DNA from: Neostapfia colusana
Taxonomy: Eukaryota; Streptophyta; Magnoliopsida; Poales; Poaceae
Reading direction: 5' to 3'
Assembly: GCA_030760725.1 (NCBI GenBank)
Contig: JASWHV010000010.1
Span: 38,569,760-38,633,759 of the forward strand
DNA: 64,000 nt
Part shown: positions 11,501-19,980 of the stretch, in pieces
How the letters are laid out: the number at the start of each line of letters is the position of its first letter
Numbering within the stretch: the stretch's first letter is position 1
The notes under the pieces: generated by a model
What the model saw: only the letters and a program-made list of their open reading frames with translations
What the model was told of the DNA's origin: nothing
Database searches by the model: none
Translations under genes and position numbers: made by a program

Positions 11501-12638
11501 TGGAAATTCGCCGCCGGTGAGCAACCACTCGAGCTGTGGCTCGGGGATGAGCAGCACCGGTCACCTGTGCGTCCAAGGGTGCCTTGGCTCGGGCGTGACA
11601 ACGCCCTGGTTGGGCTGTCCACGAGAGCCCGAGGTGCGGCTGTTCCAAGTTCCGAGTTTGATCTTTCGGCACAGCCGATATCAATCGGTTTCAACCGAAT
11701 TCTAGCAACGGGGAGGATGGAGGAAGGTCTCTAGTACCTTGCTGGGGCTCTGGAGTGGAAGGAGGGAGCTGCGATCGGCGTTCTCCGATCAAGTCCGAGC
11801 TGCGGAAGTTTTCGGCCGGCGCTGAGTTCTTGCGGGGAAGAACGGTGGTGCCTCGGCCGAGGAGGGGGCAGGCGCCTTAAGAAGGCTCTGCACCGCCTCA
11901 CGCCCGCGCGTGGGCAAGCAGCTGGTGGCGCGGCGGCTGGCCTCGGTGGCGATCACCGCTGCAGCTCGGCGACCCGAGTGAAAAAGTCTCAGTCGGTTTG
12001 ATCTGAGCAGTGGCTGACATGTGGGTCCCACCTCCAGTTTTAACCTCTGAAATTTACTCCTAATCACTGTTGTAAACAGTGAGCCCCATACTACCCTTGG
12101 CAATTCAAATTATTCACCCATGAGCCATTTGAATTGATCAAAGTTCAAATGAGGTTTGGTTTGAATGAATTTCAGCACAAGTTCAGTTTGAAATTCAAAT
12201 AAAGTTTGAATTTCTCCCACTTAGCTCATGTCAAGATCAACTCCAAATGGAGTGAAAATTGGTGTGTGAGCTCACAAAAATGTGCTGAGTAAGAATATGC
12301 CCCCCACTTTTAAATTCATTGGATAAAAACATTTTGAATTTGAATATGGTTTCAAACTGCCCTCTTCCTAACTATACCCAAACTGACCTCAAAAAGGTTT
12401 TGAATTTGGGTGAAACTTGGCAGGGACTTCCTTAGTAAAGTGTAGGAGTTTTCATATGTCCAGCCCATCTATATCACATGTGGGAAATACCACTTTTGCA
12501 ATGTGTAAGTTTGTTCTCTAATGAGCATGTTGATAATTGTTACTTGCTCTTCATTTGTGTTCATCATTTTCCCTCAAATGAGGTGTGTGGTGTGGTGATG
12601 AACACTGTAAATGTGTGTCAAAAACTGAGGCCCTTACA
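8600..12638 (-). repeat. Element C 3' LTR
   Basis: 4039 bp, colinear with 19981-24020. It carries a reversed AATAAA within GCGGAAGCGGAAGTTTATT at 8690-8709 (the likely polyadenylation region) and a perfect palindrome at 9799-9818. Short ORFs in its GC-rich middle (10686-12103) are repeated in the other LTR and in neither case resemble known proteins. Confidence 0.95.
9799..9818. repeat. 20-bp palindrome conserved between LTR families
   Basis: CGAGTAGTT, CC, AACTACTCG: a perfect 9-bp inverted repeat with a 2-base centre. The same sequence is at 21180-21199 and 1345-1364, and a looser form (arms CGAGTAG/CTACTCG) at 25893-25913 in family T3. It could fold as an RNA hairpin or serve as a protein site; function is unknown. 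Confidence 0.75.
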
Positions 12639-12657
12639 TTCCTCCCCCCTTAAAAGA
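12639..12657 (-). other. Element C polypurine tract
   Basis: On the minus strand the tract reads TTTTAAGGGGGGAGGAA and touches the 3' LTR start (TGTAAG). It would prime plus-strand DNA synthesis. The 50 bp between it and the gag-pol stop at 12708 hold nothing else. Confidence 0.88.
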
Positions 12658-12707
12658 ATCTCATCCCGAGATTATAAGGTGAAAATGAGAGAGAGGACGG
12701 TGGAAAA

Positions 12708-15700
12708 TTACCGGATATGCGACGTGAAAAAGTCGGGGTAGTTAGTGCGAAGGAATTCTTCGCTCTCCCATGTCGCTTCGTCCATGGAGTGATTACTCCA
12801 TAGAACCTTGTAGAACCACAACGTACGGTTGCGTGTGGTTCGGGCCTTTTCATCAATAATCTGCACCGGTTCCTCCCGATAGGTGAGATCCGGTTGCAGT
12901 TCTTCAACGTCTTCCAGCTGAACGGTAGTTGATAGCTTGAGACACTTCCTCAGCTGGGAAATGTGAAAGACCTCGTGCACACCGGAAAGTGCTTCTGGTA
13001 ATTTCAGCCGGTATGCCACCGATCCACATCTTTCGGTAATCTGGAATGGACCGATGAATCGGGGTGCCAACTTTCCTCTCACCCCAAATCTGTTTACGCC
13101 CTTCATTGGAGATACCCGTAGATATACGTGCCCTCCAACTTCGAATTGTAACGGGCGCCTTCTCCAGTCCGCATACTGTTTCTGTCGGGATTGATCGGCT
13201 TTTAGGTTCACTTGAATCAGTCGAACCTTTTCTTCCGCGTTGTTGACAAGGTCAATCCCGAAGGTAACCCTTTCGCCAGACTCACACCAGTTCAATGGTG
13301 TGCGGCATTTTCTTCCGTATAGCGCCTCGTAGGGCGCCATCTTGATGCTGGCTTGGTACCCATTGTTGTACGAGAACTCGGCTAACGGCATGTGATCATC
13401 CCAATTCTTGCCGTGGTCGATAGCGCAAGCCCGTAGCATGTCTTCTAGAATTTGATTTACCCGCTCGGTTTGTCCATCCGTCTGCGGGTAGTAGGCTGAA
13501 CTACGGATCAGCTTCGTCCCCAAGGCAGCGTGCAGCTGGTCCCAAAAACGGGACACAAATAAAGTGCCTCGGTCCGATATGATGGTACGGGGTACGCCGT
13601 ATAAGCATAGAATCCGTGAGATGTACAGATCAGCGTACTTCTTGGCGTTGTAGTTGGTGTTGACCGGGATGAAATGGGCAACTTTGGTGAGCCGATCGAT
13701 GATCACCCACACAGAATCATGTTTCTGCAAGGTGGTGGGTAAACCGACGATGAAGTCCATGCTCACGTCCTCCCACTTCCAGGCAGGAATGCCCAGTGGT
13801 TGTAGCAGTCCCGGTTTCCGCATATGATCTGCCTTCACCCTTCGACATGTATCACACTCGGACACGTATTTTGCAACCTCGCGCTTCATACGTGTCCACC
13901 AAAACTTTCTTCTGAGTTCTTGATACATTTTGTTGCTGCCGGGGTGAATAGAAAATTTTGATAAGTGAGCCTCATCAAAGATCCTCTTCCGTAACTCCGG
14001 GTTTCGGGGTACGATGATCCGGTTCTTGAACCATAGGACGCCGTCTCCGCCCTTCCGGAAACATTTCAACTCCCCACTGTCTATACGTCTCCGCAAATGT
14101 GACATGCCCTTGTCATTCTTCTGGGCTGCCGCTAACTCTTCACGGATGGTGGGGATCAAAGCTAGGTTGTAGAGAGCTCCGTGTGGAATCACATGGAGTT
14201 GTGGTTCGCTCTCTTCCAACTGTGTGATGGTTAGATTATTGACGTGTGACTTGCGGCTCAGCGCATCTGCCACTACGTTTGCTTTGCCCGGATGATAATG
14301 GATCTCTATCTCATAATCCTTTATCAGTTCTAACCATCTTTGTTGCCTCATGTTCAGCTCCTTCTGAGTGAATATGTACTTGAGGATTTTGTGGTCGGTA
14401 TATAAATGTACGAGGTTACCGAGTAGGTAGTGCCTCCACATTTTTAGTGCAAGTACCACGGCAGCGAGCTCCAAGTCATGAGTTGGATAATTTTGCTCAT
14501 GGTTCCTAAGTTGCCGTGATCCATACGCGACCACCCTTCGGTCTTGCATCAGCACACACCCAAGCCCAATGCCGGATGCATCGCAGTACACATCGAACGG
14601 TTTTGTTGTGTCTGGCTGCACCAAAACCAGTGCTGATGTCAGGTGCTTGACTAAAGCCTTGAATGCTGCTTCACATGCTGGACTCCAAACATATTTGGTA
14701 GCCTTCTTCAGCAGCTCTGTCATTGGCTTGGCAATCTTCGAGAAGTTCAGAATGAACCTCCGATAATATCCCGCGAGTCCGAGGAAACTCCGTACCTCAT
14801 GAACAGTTCTCGGGGATTTCCAATTCAGCACTTGCGTGATCTTGCTCGGGTCCACAGCGATACCCTCCGCTGAGATGATATGCCCGAGGAAAGGCACTTG
14901 CGATATCCAAAACTCGCATTTGCTGAATTTTGCGTATAACTTGTGATCCCGCAGCCGTTGCAAGACTATACGCAGATGTTTCTTGTGATCTTCCTCCGAC
15001 TTGGAATATACCAGGATGTCGTCGATGAAGACCACGACAAACTTGTCCAGCTCCGGCATGAACACCGAGTTCATTAAATACATGAAGTGAGCTGGAGCAT
15101 TGGTGAGGCCGAAGGACATGACCAGGTACTCATAAAGTCCGTACCTTGTCGAGAAAGCTGTCTTTGGAATGTCCTCCGCACTTATCTTAATCTGATGGTA
15201 CCCGGATCTTAAATCCATCTTGGAAAAGATCTTTGCTTCGACCAACTGATCAAACAACATGTCGATCCGTGGCAACGGGTACTTGTTCTTGATGGTTACG
15301 GCATTTAATGGACGGTAGTCCACGCAAAGCCGCAACGTCTCATCCTTCTTTTTGACAAATAATGCCGAACAGCCCCATGGGGAGGAGCTCGGCCTAATAA
15401 AACCCTTCTCCAGAAGGTCCATGAGCTGAGTCCTCAGTTCAGCCAACTCCTTGGGCGCCATCTTGTACGGCCTTCGGGATATTGGCATGGTTCCTGGTGT
15501 AAGTTCAATCTTGAACTCCACCTCTCTATCGGGTGGCATTCCCGGTAAATCACCTGGGAATACATCAAGAAACTCCCGGACCACTGGAATGTCTTCCAAT
15601 CTGATAGTTGTGGACTGATAGACACTTGAAAGTTTTATTTCTGGACTGTCCAGAAATAATGAGTGAGAACCGTGCACCTCTGAGTTTAAGTGCACGACTC

Positions 15701-17264
15701 GAAGGACGGTGTCTAAAACAGCGCCGTGGCGGGTTAACCACGACATCCCTAGGATGACATCGACCTTCTGTCCCTCTAAGATAATGAGAGACGTGGGGTA
15801 CACTCTACCCGCTAAGCATAATGGTGCTTTGGAGACCATTACGCTTGCTGAAATCTTCCCACCCCGTGGACAAATTAAATATGGACTATCGGTGGGTAGT
15901 ATTGGCAAACTGTGTTTAGCAATGAAAGCTTGGCTAATAAAATTATGCGTGGCGCCTGAATCAAACAGTACTATAGCGGGATGCTGGTGGAGTTGGAACA
16001 TACCCGCAAGGATTGGCTCGCCCTCCGGCATGTCCTCAATGGCAAGTTGGTGGACAGTGCCGGGCCTAGGGTTTGCCCGCCGCGCATTAGTAGGGTTCCG
16101 GGGTTGATTCCTCCCCGGAAACTGTGGTGCCACTCCGCCGCCTTGCCTCTCCGGGCAACTGCTCGCGAAGTGTCCTGGACGACCACACTTGTAACATGTG
16201 GCCGCTGCTGGTGGAGTAGTCGGTGGACGGAAGCCCGGCATGCGTTGCGGAGGTGCAAACGCACGCGGCATCGCCCGCTGCTGCTGTTGTTTTTGCGGTG
16301 GTACTGGCAGTGCCGGTCGGAATGCCGGTGAAGAGTACGGCCGACTGCAGAACGGCATCGACCGCTGCGGTGGCTGCCAGCGTGGGCCTGATGGTGGGCG
16401 ATTCACCATCCGAAACTTCTGAGAAGGACCGCCTCCTTCTCCGCTGCTCTGAGGCGCGCTTCGCTTTCGCTCTGCCACCGCAAACTCCTTGCTGGAGTCC
16501 TCCTGAACAATCGCAGCATCAATGATGTCGTTGAGGCTGCCGCGATTGAACATCGCCAACTTGTCCTTCAGGAGCGGGTTAAGCCCCTGGTAAAAGTGGT
16601 CCCGCCGCTTCTCGTCCGTATATGCGTGATACGACGCGTAGAGCGCGAGATCGTTGAACGCCCTGGAATATTCCAGCGCGTTCCGGCTCCCTTGTTGCAG
16701 GTGTAAGAACTCCTGCGTCTTCCTCTTCATCAGACCTGGCGGTATATGATAGGCCCTGAAGGCCGTCCGGAACTCCGCCCAGGTCATCACTCGGTCGGTG
16801 GGTTGTGAAGCACAGAAGTTGGCCCACCACGCATTCGCGGATCCTTGGAGCTGCTGGAGCGCGAACTGAGTCTTGCGCTGTTCGCTGATTTGGAGCAGCC
16901 TGAACTTCATCTCTATGGCGCGGAGCCAGTTGTCCGCGTCAAGTGGTTCATCCGCCCTTGAGAATACAGGGGGATGAGTCGCCAGGAAGTCGGAGTAGGA
17001 GCTCTGTTGGCGCTCCTCACGATCTTGACGTCTCTCTGGGCGAGACGTATTGGCGATGAGAGTCTGCAGCAACTCTGTGTGCTGCTGATGCGAGCCCGCC
17101 ATTGCCGCGACAATGTCGGCCAATGTAACTGTTGGTAGTGGCGGTGGCGGTGTTTGCTGTTGCTGTTGCTGCTGCTGTCCCGAGGAGTCCTCGGGAGGTG
17201 GTTGGCAGGTCTCTCCCCCTTGACTGGTACCCCCAACATCAGGGTTGGCACGATTACGCGTCAT
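12708..17264 (-). CDS. Gag-Pol polyprotein of element C, 1518 residues, apparently intact
   Basis: The start is chosen at MTRNRANPDV (17264), which lies one base after a TTTCAG acceptor-like site and matches the MVRTRTTHEV start of element D; ten open codons upstream are ignored. Domains by residue: Gag about 90-270, zinc knuckle CX2CX4HX4C 357-370, protease DSG 435-437, RT about 590-760 with FIDD 746-749, RNase H from DVYCDASG about 891, IN zinc finger H1100/H1107/C1137/C1140, IN catalytic D1170, D1231, E1267 (DD35E spacing), the GPY/F-type region near 1398-1409 and a chromodomain about 1464-1512. The chromodomain marks it as a chromovirus, and RT and IN look Tekay/Del-like. Together these make the particle, cDNA and integration machinery. 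A poly-Q run at 30-37 is ordinary low complexity. No stop or frameshift is visible. Confidence 0.95.
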   Translation of the reverse strand: MTRNRANPDVGGTSQGGETCQPPPEDSSGQQQQQQQQTPPPPLPTVTLADIVAAMAGSHQQHTELLQTLIANTSRPERRQDREERQQSSYSDFLATHPPVFSRADEPLDADNWLRAIEMKFRLLQISEQRKTQFALQQLQGSANAWWANFCASQPTDRVMTWAEFRTAFRAYHIPPGLMKRKTQEFLHLQQGSRNALEYSRAFNDLALYASYHAYTDEKRRDHFYQGLNPLLKDKLAMFNRGSLNDIIDAAIVQEDSSKEFAVAERKRSAPQSSGEGGGPSQKFRMVNRPPSGPRWQPPQRSMPFCSRPYSSPAFRPALPVPPQKQQQQRAMPRAFAPPQRMPGFRPPTTPPAAATCYKCGRPGHFASSCPERQGGGVAPQFPGRNQPRNPTNARRANPRPGTVHQLAIEDMPEGEPILAGMFQLHQHPAIVLFDSGATHNFISQAFIAKHSLPILPTDSPYLICPRGGKISASVMVSKAPLCLAGRVYPTSLIILEGQKVDVILGMSWLTRHGAVLDTVLRVVHLNSEVHGSHSLFLDSPEIKLSSVYQSTTIRLEDIPVVREFLDVFPGDLPGMPPDREVEFKIELTPGTMPISRRPYKMAPKELAELRTQLMDLLEKGFIRPSSSPWGCSALFVKKKDETLRLCVDYRPLNAVTIKNKYPLPRIDMLFDQLVEAKIFSKMDLRSGYHQIKISAEDIPKTAFSTRYGLYEYLVMSFGLTNAPAHFMYLMNSVFMPELDKFVVVFIDDILVYSKSEEDHKKHLRIVLQRLRDHKLYAKFSKCEFWISQVPFLGHIISAEGIAVDPSKITQVLNWKSPRTVHEVRSFLGLAGYYRRFILNFSKIAKPMTELLKKATKYVWSPACEAAFKALVKHLTSALVLVQPDTTKPFDVYCDASGIGLGCVLMQDRRVVAYGSRQLRNHEQNYPTHDLELAAVVLALKMWRHYLLGNLVHLYTDHKILKYIFTQKELNMRQQRWLELIKDYEIEIHYHPGKANVVADALSRKSHVNNLTITQLEESEPQLHVIPHGALYNLALIPTIREELAAAQKNDKGMSHLRRRIDSGELKCFRKGGDGVLWFKNRIIVPRNPELRKRIFDEAHLSKFSIHPGSNKMYQELRRKFWWTRMKREVAKYVSECDTCRRVKADHMRKPGLLQPLGIPAWKWEDVSMDFIVGLPTTLQKHDSVWVIIDRLTKVAHFIPVNTNYNAKKYADLYISRILCLYGVPRTIISDRGTLFVSRFWDQLHAALGTKLIRSSAYYPQTDGQTERVNQILEDMLRACAIDHGKNWDDHMPLAEFSYNNGYQASIKMAPYEALYGRKCRTPLNWCESGERVTFGIDLVNNAEEKVRLIQVNLKADQSRQKQYADWRRRPLQFEVGGHVYLRVSPMKGVNRFGVRGKLAPRFIGPFQITERCGSVAYRLKLPEALSGVHEVFHISQLRKCLKLSTTVQLEDVEELQPDLTYREEPVQIIDEKARTTRNRTLWFYKVLWSNHSMDEATWESEEFLRTNYPDFFTSHIR

Positions 17265-17536
17265 TCTGAAATTCAAAACAGCAGCAATTAGCACATGTCT
17301 TACTTAAAATTCCATATGCAACAGTAGGTATTGAAGTGACACATGATTAATTTGCACAACATTCACATATATTGATAAAGCATAAACTTTATACAAGATA
17401 CATCATTCTCGGATCTCCGAGAAGTCGTGCTCATGTCGTCACTACCTATACATACGCTACTGTCTACACGACATGTCACCGATTACAAAAGTTGGGTTAC
17501 GCTACCCTAGCTGTCCTACTTGGCAACCGTAACCCC
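17265..17536 (-). other. Spacer between the extra ORF and gag, with acceptor-like site
   Basis: Read on the minus strand it ends GTGCTAATTGCTGCTG, then a T-rich run and TTTCAG, one base before the gag ATG. CTAAT is a good plant branch point and TTTCAG a good 3' splice site. Nothing else is recognisable in the 272 bases. Confidence 0.5.
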
Positions 17537-18481
17537 CTACTCGGAGTAGAACTCGACCTCCTGTGGGTCGTCCTCCTCCGGTACCTCTGCTGGTGGCTCG
17601 GGGTCTACCACCTCTTCTCCCATTCCAGGTTCTCCCATGGCTGGAAGACCCAAGACTACCGGTACGCCCAATACCGGGGGCACGAGGTCCTGCAAGGCAT
17701 GCACCTCGTCCATAGCTTGGTTGTAGTCCTCTTCCCAGCCTTGGCCTTCCTCGATAGCGTTGTCCCGCTCTTGAGCAAGGTCCTCATTCTGCTGGGTTAG
17801 GGTCTGCACCAGCTCTTGCAACGCCGCGATGTCAACACGGCTCTTCTTCTTTGCCTTCTTCAGACGACGCAACTGATTGTGTTGTTCATTCAGTCGCTTG
17901 ATCGTCAGAAGGAGCACATTGCGAAGTGCGCTGTGAGCACTATCGAAATGATCTCCACGGCTTGTGCTCTCCTTGAGCTTGGTGGCGAGATGCTCCGTAT
18001 GAACAGCTTGGCTGTCCATCACAGCGTTTCCCGCCCTCATTTGGAGGCTGAGATTTGCCTCCGTGGGGTTGTACCTTGGGCAACTCGGGTCTGTTGCCTC
18101 CAGGTACCTCTCTTCCCACACATGCTGAGCTCGTCCCTCCACCGGAACGAGTGCGTATGGTGTGCCCTCCATAGCCTGCACGTGCAGTTGGCAGAAACGT
18201 GACATAGTGTCACGGGCTGCCACTTGCCACATCCCTTCCGGTTGTCTTCCTCTCACCGTGACGGTGAATGGAACCCAACCGGGTGGCGTAGGTCCTGCAG
18301 GAACTTCGACATGGATCGTCCACGTCTTGTTCCCCTCTTCGCCCTCTTCCTTGGTGAAGTATTGCGGCATCTGGTTGTACCAGAAATATTGGAGCATTTG
18401 CCACAATGCTTCCGGGTAGCCGCTACGGTCAGAACAGTGGGAAGCCACCCACCCGTTCTCCAACTGTTTATCTGCTGTCAT
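17537..18481 (-). CDS. Extra ORF upstream of gag in element C, 314 residues, coiled coil, function unknown
   Basis: It has the same strand as gag-pol, starts at 18481 and ends 272 bases before the gag ATG. I recognise no catalytic domain. Residues 1-135 look globular and rich in aromatics (WQMLQYFWYNQMPQYF at 27-42; VPFTVTVRGRQPEGMWQVAARDTMSRFC at 70-97 is a strand-then-helix pattern, given here by position). Residues 185-265 are heptad-like and strongly predicted coiled coil by eye, with a basic patch RRLKKAKKKSR at 205-215. Residues 266-314 are Pro/Val-rich then very acidic. There is no signal peptide or membrane segment. The ATG directly follows TTTTTACAG, a splice-acceptor-like sequence. 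Extra ORFs 5' of gag are known from some grass chromoviruses, but their function is not established. Element D lacks it. The ORF is open despite about 1.5% LTR divergence, which suggests it was functional at insertion. A random open frame of this length and composition is unlikely. Confidence 0.85.
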   Translation of the reverse strand: MTADKQLENGWVASHCSDRSGYPEALWQMLQYFWYNQMPQYFTKEEGEEGNKTWTIHVEVPAGPTPPGWVPFTVTVRGRQPEGMWQVAARDTMSRFCQLHVQAMEGTPYALVPVEGRAQHVWEERYLEATDPSCPRYNPTEANLSLQMRAGNAVMDSQAVHTEHLATKLKESTSRGDHFDSAHSALRNVLLLTIKRLNEQHNQLRRLKKAKKKSRVDIAALQELVQTLTQQNEDLAQERDNAIEEGQGWEEDYNQAMDEVHALQDLVPPVLGVPVVLGLPAMGEPGMGEEVVDPEPPAEVPEEDDPQEVEFYSE

Positions 18482-19964
18482 CTGTAAAAATATATTTGAG
18501 AAATGTCAAATATTTATTTGAACAGTAAACTTCTGAGTTATAACATAAAACATGTCATTGAACCCATAAAACTTGGAAACATAGTTCAAATTTTAAACAA
18601 ATTTGACTGCTGGTCTGCTGTTCCCATGACAGCCTTGACCAGTTTCCATATCAACCTGATTTAGGCCATGTTAAAGGCAAACCAATTCTGGAGCTCAACA
18701 TCAAAGTTAAAGTTAACTTCAATAGCTTTCCAGAAAGTATTTGGTTGGCCTAATATCTGTCCTGGTTCAAAAGTTATGAGATGTCAAAGTTAACAGAATT
18801 TCTGGAATCAATTGGACAGCACCTCCCTGCTTTAGGTACTGAATTGATCCAAGAATCCCAGTTAATTCTGTTCCCAATCTAATAAAACTTTCTGTTACAA
18901 AGTCGTAACCCATCTCATAAGCTTTCCAGAAGTACCTCATTTCCTATTTTTGGATTTTTAAGCAGGAAGTTATGCTTAATTTACAGAGAGTTTACAGAGA
19001 GTCTTTGCTCTGTCCTGTTTTCTGGACAGTTTCAACTCTACTGCCTTTTTCGAGTGGTTACGGGATGAAAAACCTCTGGACCTCAACAGAAGAGTTGTAA
19101 AGCTCTTCCAACGCTTTCCAGAAATGTATCATACGACCCCAAACTCGAAAGAACTCAACCTCTAACCTCTGATTAACTTCAGCCTTGATTCAGCTGAAAA
19201 CAGAGTGCTCTGTCCTTAACATCCTATAAGTTGAAAACTTGTTAACTTTGAATATCCTGTTCAAGGGAAGGAGTTACATAAAGTTTTACTACTTTGGATC
19301 AAAACCTTCAAGTTTTTAAATGAAGTTGTTCATTTAGTTGGATGTGACGTCGATGCGTCACCAGATTATGTCGGTACTACGTCCTCACAAAGGAAAAACC
19401 TATACCGGACTTAGCCGGCTTCGTTAGTTCAGTGGCACTACTCGTCACTCGCACACGGATGCTACACGTCTACCGTTTCGTGGTAAGGCTACCTGCAGAA
19501 ACTCGAACAATCATCAGACTCGGCTGCACACCGAGCCCGGAATCCATACAGTTGGTACACCCGGCCGTCATCACTCGCCCGGATGTTCTCAAGCCAAACA
19601 CGCCTTGAGTTACGTGTTCACGTTTCAGACCACGTGACGGGGTCTCCCATGTTGCACCACGCACGCCAGGGACAGACGTTGCTCGAATATCCCAAACGAC
19701 ATGAAGAGTCGTAGAGGATACTAAAGCGGGTCGGGTTACCTGCCACCCGTGGGGCTCCACCCTTCAGCTTGTGCGCACTGGTGGACAGCGCTTACGTGCA
19801 CCCCCCAAGACATGAACGTCCCGGGATGCACGATTTTCCGACATAACAAATAGGTTAATAAGCCACTTTCTATATACTAATAACATCCTTATACGGGCTA
19901 CTAACTCGTTCCTCACTGGATTTTTGAAAAAGAAGACCTTTGTACTGTGTCAAACCTCAAGCGA
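18482..19964 (-). other. Element C 5' leader
   Basis: 1.5 kb without a credible ORF. The part from about 19360 to 19830 resembles the leader of element D (34400-34900): both share the TCGGTACTACGT word, a run with CGCACACG and TACACGG words, and GACATGAA near the end. A GTAAGC donor-like site on the minus strand is at 19795. The A/T-rich middle holds several CTTTCCAGAA repeats (near 18727, 18920 and 19112). Packaging or splicing roles are inference. Confidence 0.55.
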
Positions 19965-19976
19965 GCTCTGATACCA
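19965..19976 (-). other. Element C primer binding site (tRNA-iMet)
   Basis: On the minus strand TGGTATCAGAGC, complementary to the 3' end of initiator tRNA-Met, 4 bases inside the 5' LTR. It primes minus-strand DNA synthesis. Confidence 0.92.
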
Positions 19977-19980
19977 ACGC

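Noticed and set aside
10686..12103. Several overlapping ORFs of 60-163 codons on both strands in the GC-rich part of the T1 LTR
   Set aside because: They recur at 22203-23485 because the region is an LTR, differ in frame integrity between strands and resemble no protein; high GC explains the open frames.
16198..16525. ORFs of 74-116 codons on the plus strand inside element C gag
   Set aside because: Shadow frames of the GC-rich Pro/Gln-rich Gag linker on the opposite strand.
17150..17190. GCT/GTT repeat tract as possible microsatellite
   Set aside because: It encodes the poly-Q run of element C Gag and is short.
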